Below, one piece after another: positions 61,895-64,000 of a stretch of DNA of 64,000 nucleotides. Below the pieces are notes generated by a model, which was given only the letters and a program-made list of their open reading frames with translations, did no database searches and was not told where the DNA came from. Numbering within the stretch: position 1 is the stretch's first letter; each line of letters begins with the position of its first letter. The position numbers and the translations under genes were made by a program. The stretch comes from Acidobacteriota bacterium (lineage in GTDB: Bacteria; Acidobacteriota; Blastocatellia; Pyrinomonadales; Pyrinomonadaceae), in assembly GCA_019639195.1 (NCBI GenBank), contig JAHBSI010000002.1, positions 372,001 to 436,000 of the forward strand. The letters run 5' to 3'.

Positions 61895-62742
61895 CGACAA
61901 AAGCCAACCTCGCGGCCTCTATTCACCAGCGCCTGCTCAATATTGCCCGGCGTGAGGATCGCACTTTGAACGAGCTGCTACAGTATTTCGCTATCGAGCG
62001 TTTTCTGTACCGGCTCTCCCGTACAGAGCACAGTCGGACCTTCGTGCTTAAGGGCGCTCAGATGATGAAGATCTGGGACGTGCCGGCCGGCCGTCCGACT
62101 ATGGATATCGATCTCCTCGGTCGAACCGGCAATGACATCGACAATCTTCAAAAGATAATTCGCGAATGCTGTTCCGTTGACGTGGATGACGGGGTGATTT
62201 TCGATCCCGAAACAGTTTCGGCTGAGATCATTCAAAAAGCGGGTGAATATCAAGGTGTCCGGGTGATGGCGAATGGACTGCTCGGAAAGATAAGACTGCG
62301 CCTTCAGATCGACGTAGGATTCGGGGATGCGATAGTTCCTGGCCCGATAGAAATCGAATTCCCGCAGCTGCTTGATCTCGGCCGGCCGGTGCTTCTCGGA
62401 TATACACCCGAGAGTGCGATCGCGGAGAAATTTCACGCGATGGTCGTCCTCGATATGGTGAATACCAGGATGAAGGACTTTTACGATATATGGTTGCTCC
62501 TGACCACCCTCGATCTCGACAAAGCTGTTCTGAGCGAAGCGATAAGGCGCACATTCGAACAACGCTATACTGAATTGCCAGGTGAAACGCCCGTGACTCT
62601 GACGGATGCGTTCACTGATGATTCGACCAAGAAGCTCCAGTGGCGCTCCTTTCTCAGAAAGAACCGGCTCGATGCCGAGCTTGAATTAGCAACGGTCGCT
62701 AATATCATACGCGAGAACCTTATGCCGCTGATCGGAAAGTAA
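61891..62742 (+). CDS. AbiEii-like nucleotidyltransferase toxin
   Basis: This 283-residue protein shows the DUF1814/AbiEii pattern: FVLKGAQMMKIWDVPAGRPTMDIDLLG, with the DxD of the nucleotidyltransferase fold in TMDIDLLG, then IRLRLQIDVGFGDAIVPGP and AEKFHAMVVLDMVNTRMKDFYDIWLL. AbiE toxins modify tRNA ends or related targets and give abortive phage resistance and element stability. It is coupled to the AbiEi-like gene by ATGA. The KG(A/G) motif reads KGAQ rather than KGGT, a modest variation. Confidence 0.87.
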   Translation: MTTKANLAASIHQRLLNIARREDRTLNELLQYFAIERFLYRLSRTEHSRTFVLKGAQMMKIWDVPAGRPTMDIDLLGRTGNDIDNLQKIIRECCSVDVDDGVIFDPETVSAEIIQKAGEYQGVRVMANGLLGKIRLRLQIDVGFGDAIVPGPIEIEFPQLLDLGRPVLLGYTPESAIAEKFHAMVVLDMVNTRMKDFYDIWLLLTTLDLDKAVLSEAIRRTFEQRYTELPGETPVTLTDAFTDDSTKKLQWRSFLRKNRLDAELELATVANIIRENLMPLIGK

Positions 62743-62788
62743 TTTAAAAGAAGTACGAAGCGAGAGCGAGACCTATTCGATACAAAAT

Positions 62789-63718
62789 ATGGAATTTCCC
62801 CTGGACATACGCCACTGCATGAGGGACTGCATTCTCAGCATCTTTTGGGCGAAGAAGGACATTGAGGCCTTTTTTGTTGATCATGAATGTTCGAAAGAAG
62901 ATCTCAAATGCATCAAGGGTTACAAAGATCCCGAGAAAGGACTAAATAGGGCAAAGATGGTGGACGCCGTCATTGGCAGCTTGCATAACCGTCCGGACCA
63001 CGGTATCAGGCAGTTTCGCTCGATGCTGCACTCGCTTGTCAATTGGAGTGAATTTAATCCTTACTATTTCGAGAAGATAAAGAAACTCGATCGAGCAACG
63101 GCCGACCGTTCCCTAGCCCACTTAAGGCAACTGGTCGAGATCAGGGATTCCAAGGTCAAGCAAGAGAGGGAGGCGCGGTTGAAGGCCGAGGAAGAAAAGC
63201 AGAAACCGAAGAACACTCTTGAAGAGCTGCGAAATAGATTCCTGCAACTGACGACCGAAAATTCCTCCACTGCGGCAAAGCAAAAACGAGGTTACGAACT
63301 GGAATCCATTCTGATCGAACTCGCCAGGCTTTCCAATCTCTCCGTTACCGAATCGTTTCGGAATAGTGGTGAACAAATAGACGGAGCCTTTAAGTTCGAA
63401 GGAGAAAACTACCTGCTCGAAGCCAAATGGCAGAACAGGGAGATGAATAACGAATCGCTTTTCCAGTTTGCTGGAAAAACCGAGGGAAAGATGTACGGGC
63501 GTGGTGTTTTCGTCTCGATCAACGGATTTAGTAAAGATGCGGTAGATCTCCTTATTCTTGGGAAAGCACTAAAGACAATTCTTGTCGATGGTGAGGATCT
63601 CATTCACGTTCTGGAAGGCAGTATAACTTTCTCTGAAATGGTAGATAAAAAGGTCTCCGCGGCCCAAAGCTCAGGCAAGATCTATGTGCATCCAGTCACC
63701 GGAAAGTCGAAGATCTAA
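62789..63718 (+). CDS. PD-(D/E)XK nuclease-like protein
   Basis: This 309-residue protein has an N-terminal helical region of about 130 residues with a charged coiled coil (VEIRDSKVKQEREARLKAEEEKQKPKNTLEEL). The C-terminal domain resembles Mrr-type restriction endonucleases: GYELESILIELARLSNLSVTESFRNSGEQIDGAFKFEGENYLLEAKWQ, giving the D...ExK core in IDGAF and LEAKW, and FVSINGFSKDAVD. It follows the AbiE pair by 46 bp as further defence-type cargo. Confidence 0.78.
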   Translation: MEFPLDIRHCMRDCILSIFWAKKDIEAFFVDHECSKEDLKCIKGYKDPEKGLNRAKMVDAVIGSLHNRPDHGIRQFRSMLHSLVNWSEFNPYYFEKIKKLDRATADRSLAHLRQLVEIRDSKVKQEREARLKAEEEKQKPKNTLEELRNRFLQLTTENSSTAAKQKRGYELESILIELARLSNLSVTESFRNSGEQIDGAFKFEGENYLLEAKWQNREMNNESLFQFAGKTEGKMYGRGVFVSINGFSKDAVDLLILGKALKTILVDGEDLIHVLEGSITFSEMVDKKVSAAQSSGKIYVHPVTGKSKI

Positions 63719-63782
63719 CAGATTTGCCAAAAGACATTGCTCGAACTGCTCTTAGATGGTTTTGCTGTCAGCGCGCTTTCGA

Positions 63783-63827
63783 CGGTGGAATATGACATTT
63801 CTTGCCTATCAATGTTATACTCCACCG
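63783..63827. repeat. Imperfect inverted repeat after the nuclease gene
   Basis: CGGTGGAATATGACAT (63783-63798) faces ATGTTATACTCCACCG (63812-63827), 14 of 16 positions pairing, with a 13-base loop. There is no T-run on either side. It may be a terminator-like hairpin between convergent genes or a binding site. Confidence 0.5.
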
Positions 63828-63902
63828 CCCTCATGGCATAAGAAATCGAGATACCCTCGAACAAATTTGCAGCACAGTCAATGAATTGCCGCATGGCAAC
63901 TT

Positions 63903-64000
63903 TTAGTATTTCGGTTTCATCTCTTCAAGCCTGCGATCCATATCCCGGAAGAATCCCGTCACGACCGTTGAGATCATCCTGAGACGTGCTGCCTCGGTCG
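63903..64000 (-). CDS. Partial CDS, C-terminus only (start outside window)
   Basis: The minus strand reads TEAARLRMISTVVTGFFRDMDRRLEEMKPKY and a stop at 63903-63905. The composition looks like a real helical C-terminus. It is too short for a family; the gene lies mostly to the right. The stretch 63719-63902 holds only the inverted repeat. Confidence 0.45.
   Translation of the reverse strand, partial: TEAARLRMISTVVTGFFRDMDRRLEEMKPKY

Noticed and set aside
35433..64000. A CRISPR array or Cas genes within the element
   Set aside because: No regularly spaced direct repeats and no Cas-like proteins were seen; the repeated leader motif copies are irregularly spaced and each sits before a gene.
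63719..64000. Right attachment site of the element near the window end
   Set aside because: No copy of the tRNA-Arg 3' sequence occurs there, and a further minus-strand gene continues past the edge.

Overview
The window looks like a bacterial chromosome of moderate GC, most likely Acidobacteriota (Blastocatellia/Pyrinomonadales-like). That assignment is an inference from gene content, such as an acidobacterial-type VWFA-related secreted protein, an ATC-started infC next to thrS, rpmI and rplT, and a phenylalanyl-tRNA synthetase beta chain without its tRNA-binding domain. No 16S gene is present to prove it.

Positions 1-35,432 are core chromosome. They hold a histidine-degradation locus (hutH partial, hutI, hutU and a formimidoylglutamase-like gene), a fluoride riboswitch with crcB, tRNA-Val, thrS-infC-rpmI-rplT, the threonine-catabolism pair tdh/kbl, pheS-pheT-zapB-like-zapA followed by a 6S RNA gene not marked by any ORF, then cell-wall, redox and proofreading genes (a lytic transglycosylase, ilvA-type threonine dehydratase, SPFH protein, glutathione peroxidase, thpR, mltG, two cyclophilins, dtd). 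The tdh-kbl junction is scarred. Between the two genes lie a second tdh 3' end, a DUF5343-like/HEPN-like gene pair, a second kbl 5' end and a broken REP-associated transposase inside nested inverted repeats.

From a tRNA-Arg(CCG) at 35,357 to the window end (>28 kb, right end not reached) lies an integrative element. It has a tyrosine integrase and a small DNA-binding protein beside the tRNA. A 3.4-kb IS1-family transposon with cargo and a perfect 8-bp target duplication has landed in an already frameshifted epsilon/zeta-like toxin-antitoxin locus. Next comes a long minus-strand block: a radical SAM/DUF2997/DUF1257/AAA cassette; accessory small proteins; and a PRTRC-type block with E1-like ThiF, a JAB/JAMM protease, an E2-like protein B, a ubiquitin-like protein C (frameshifted), F and E-like proteins, and an ERF annealing protein. 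Behind these are a PspF-like sigma54 activator, a 1,111-aa strawberry-notch helicase, an adenine-methylase-like protein and a toprim/primase-like protein. Divergent cargo is an AbiE-like toxin-antitoxin pair and a PD-(D/E)XK-type nuclease.

The most interesting parts are the full E1/E2/Ubl/JAB set on an integrative element next to a modified-Walker AAA/radical-SAM cassette; a short motif repeated just upstream of at least four, perhaps six, genes of the element; and a palindrome at the promoter of the PRTRC operon. Several single-base frameshifts in this block are either real decay or consensus errors, and checking reads would decide between them.
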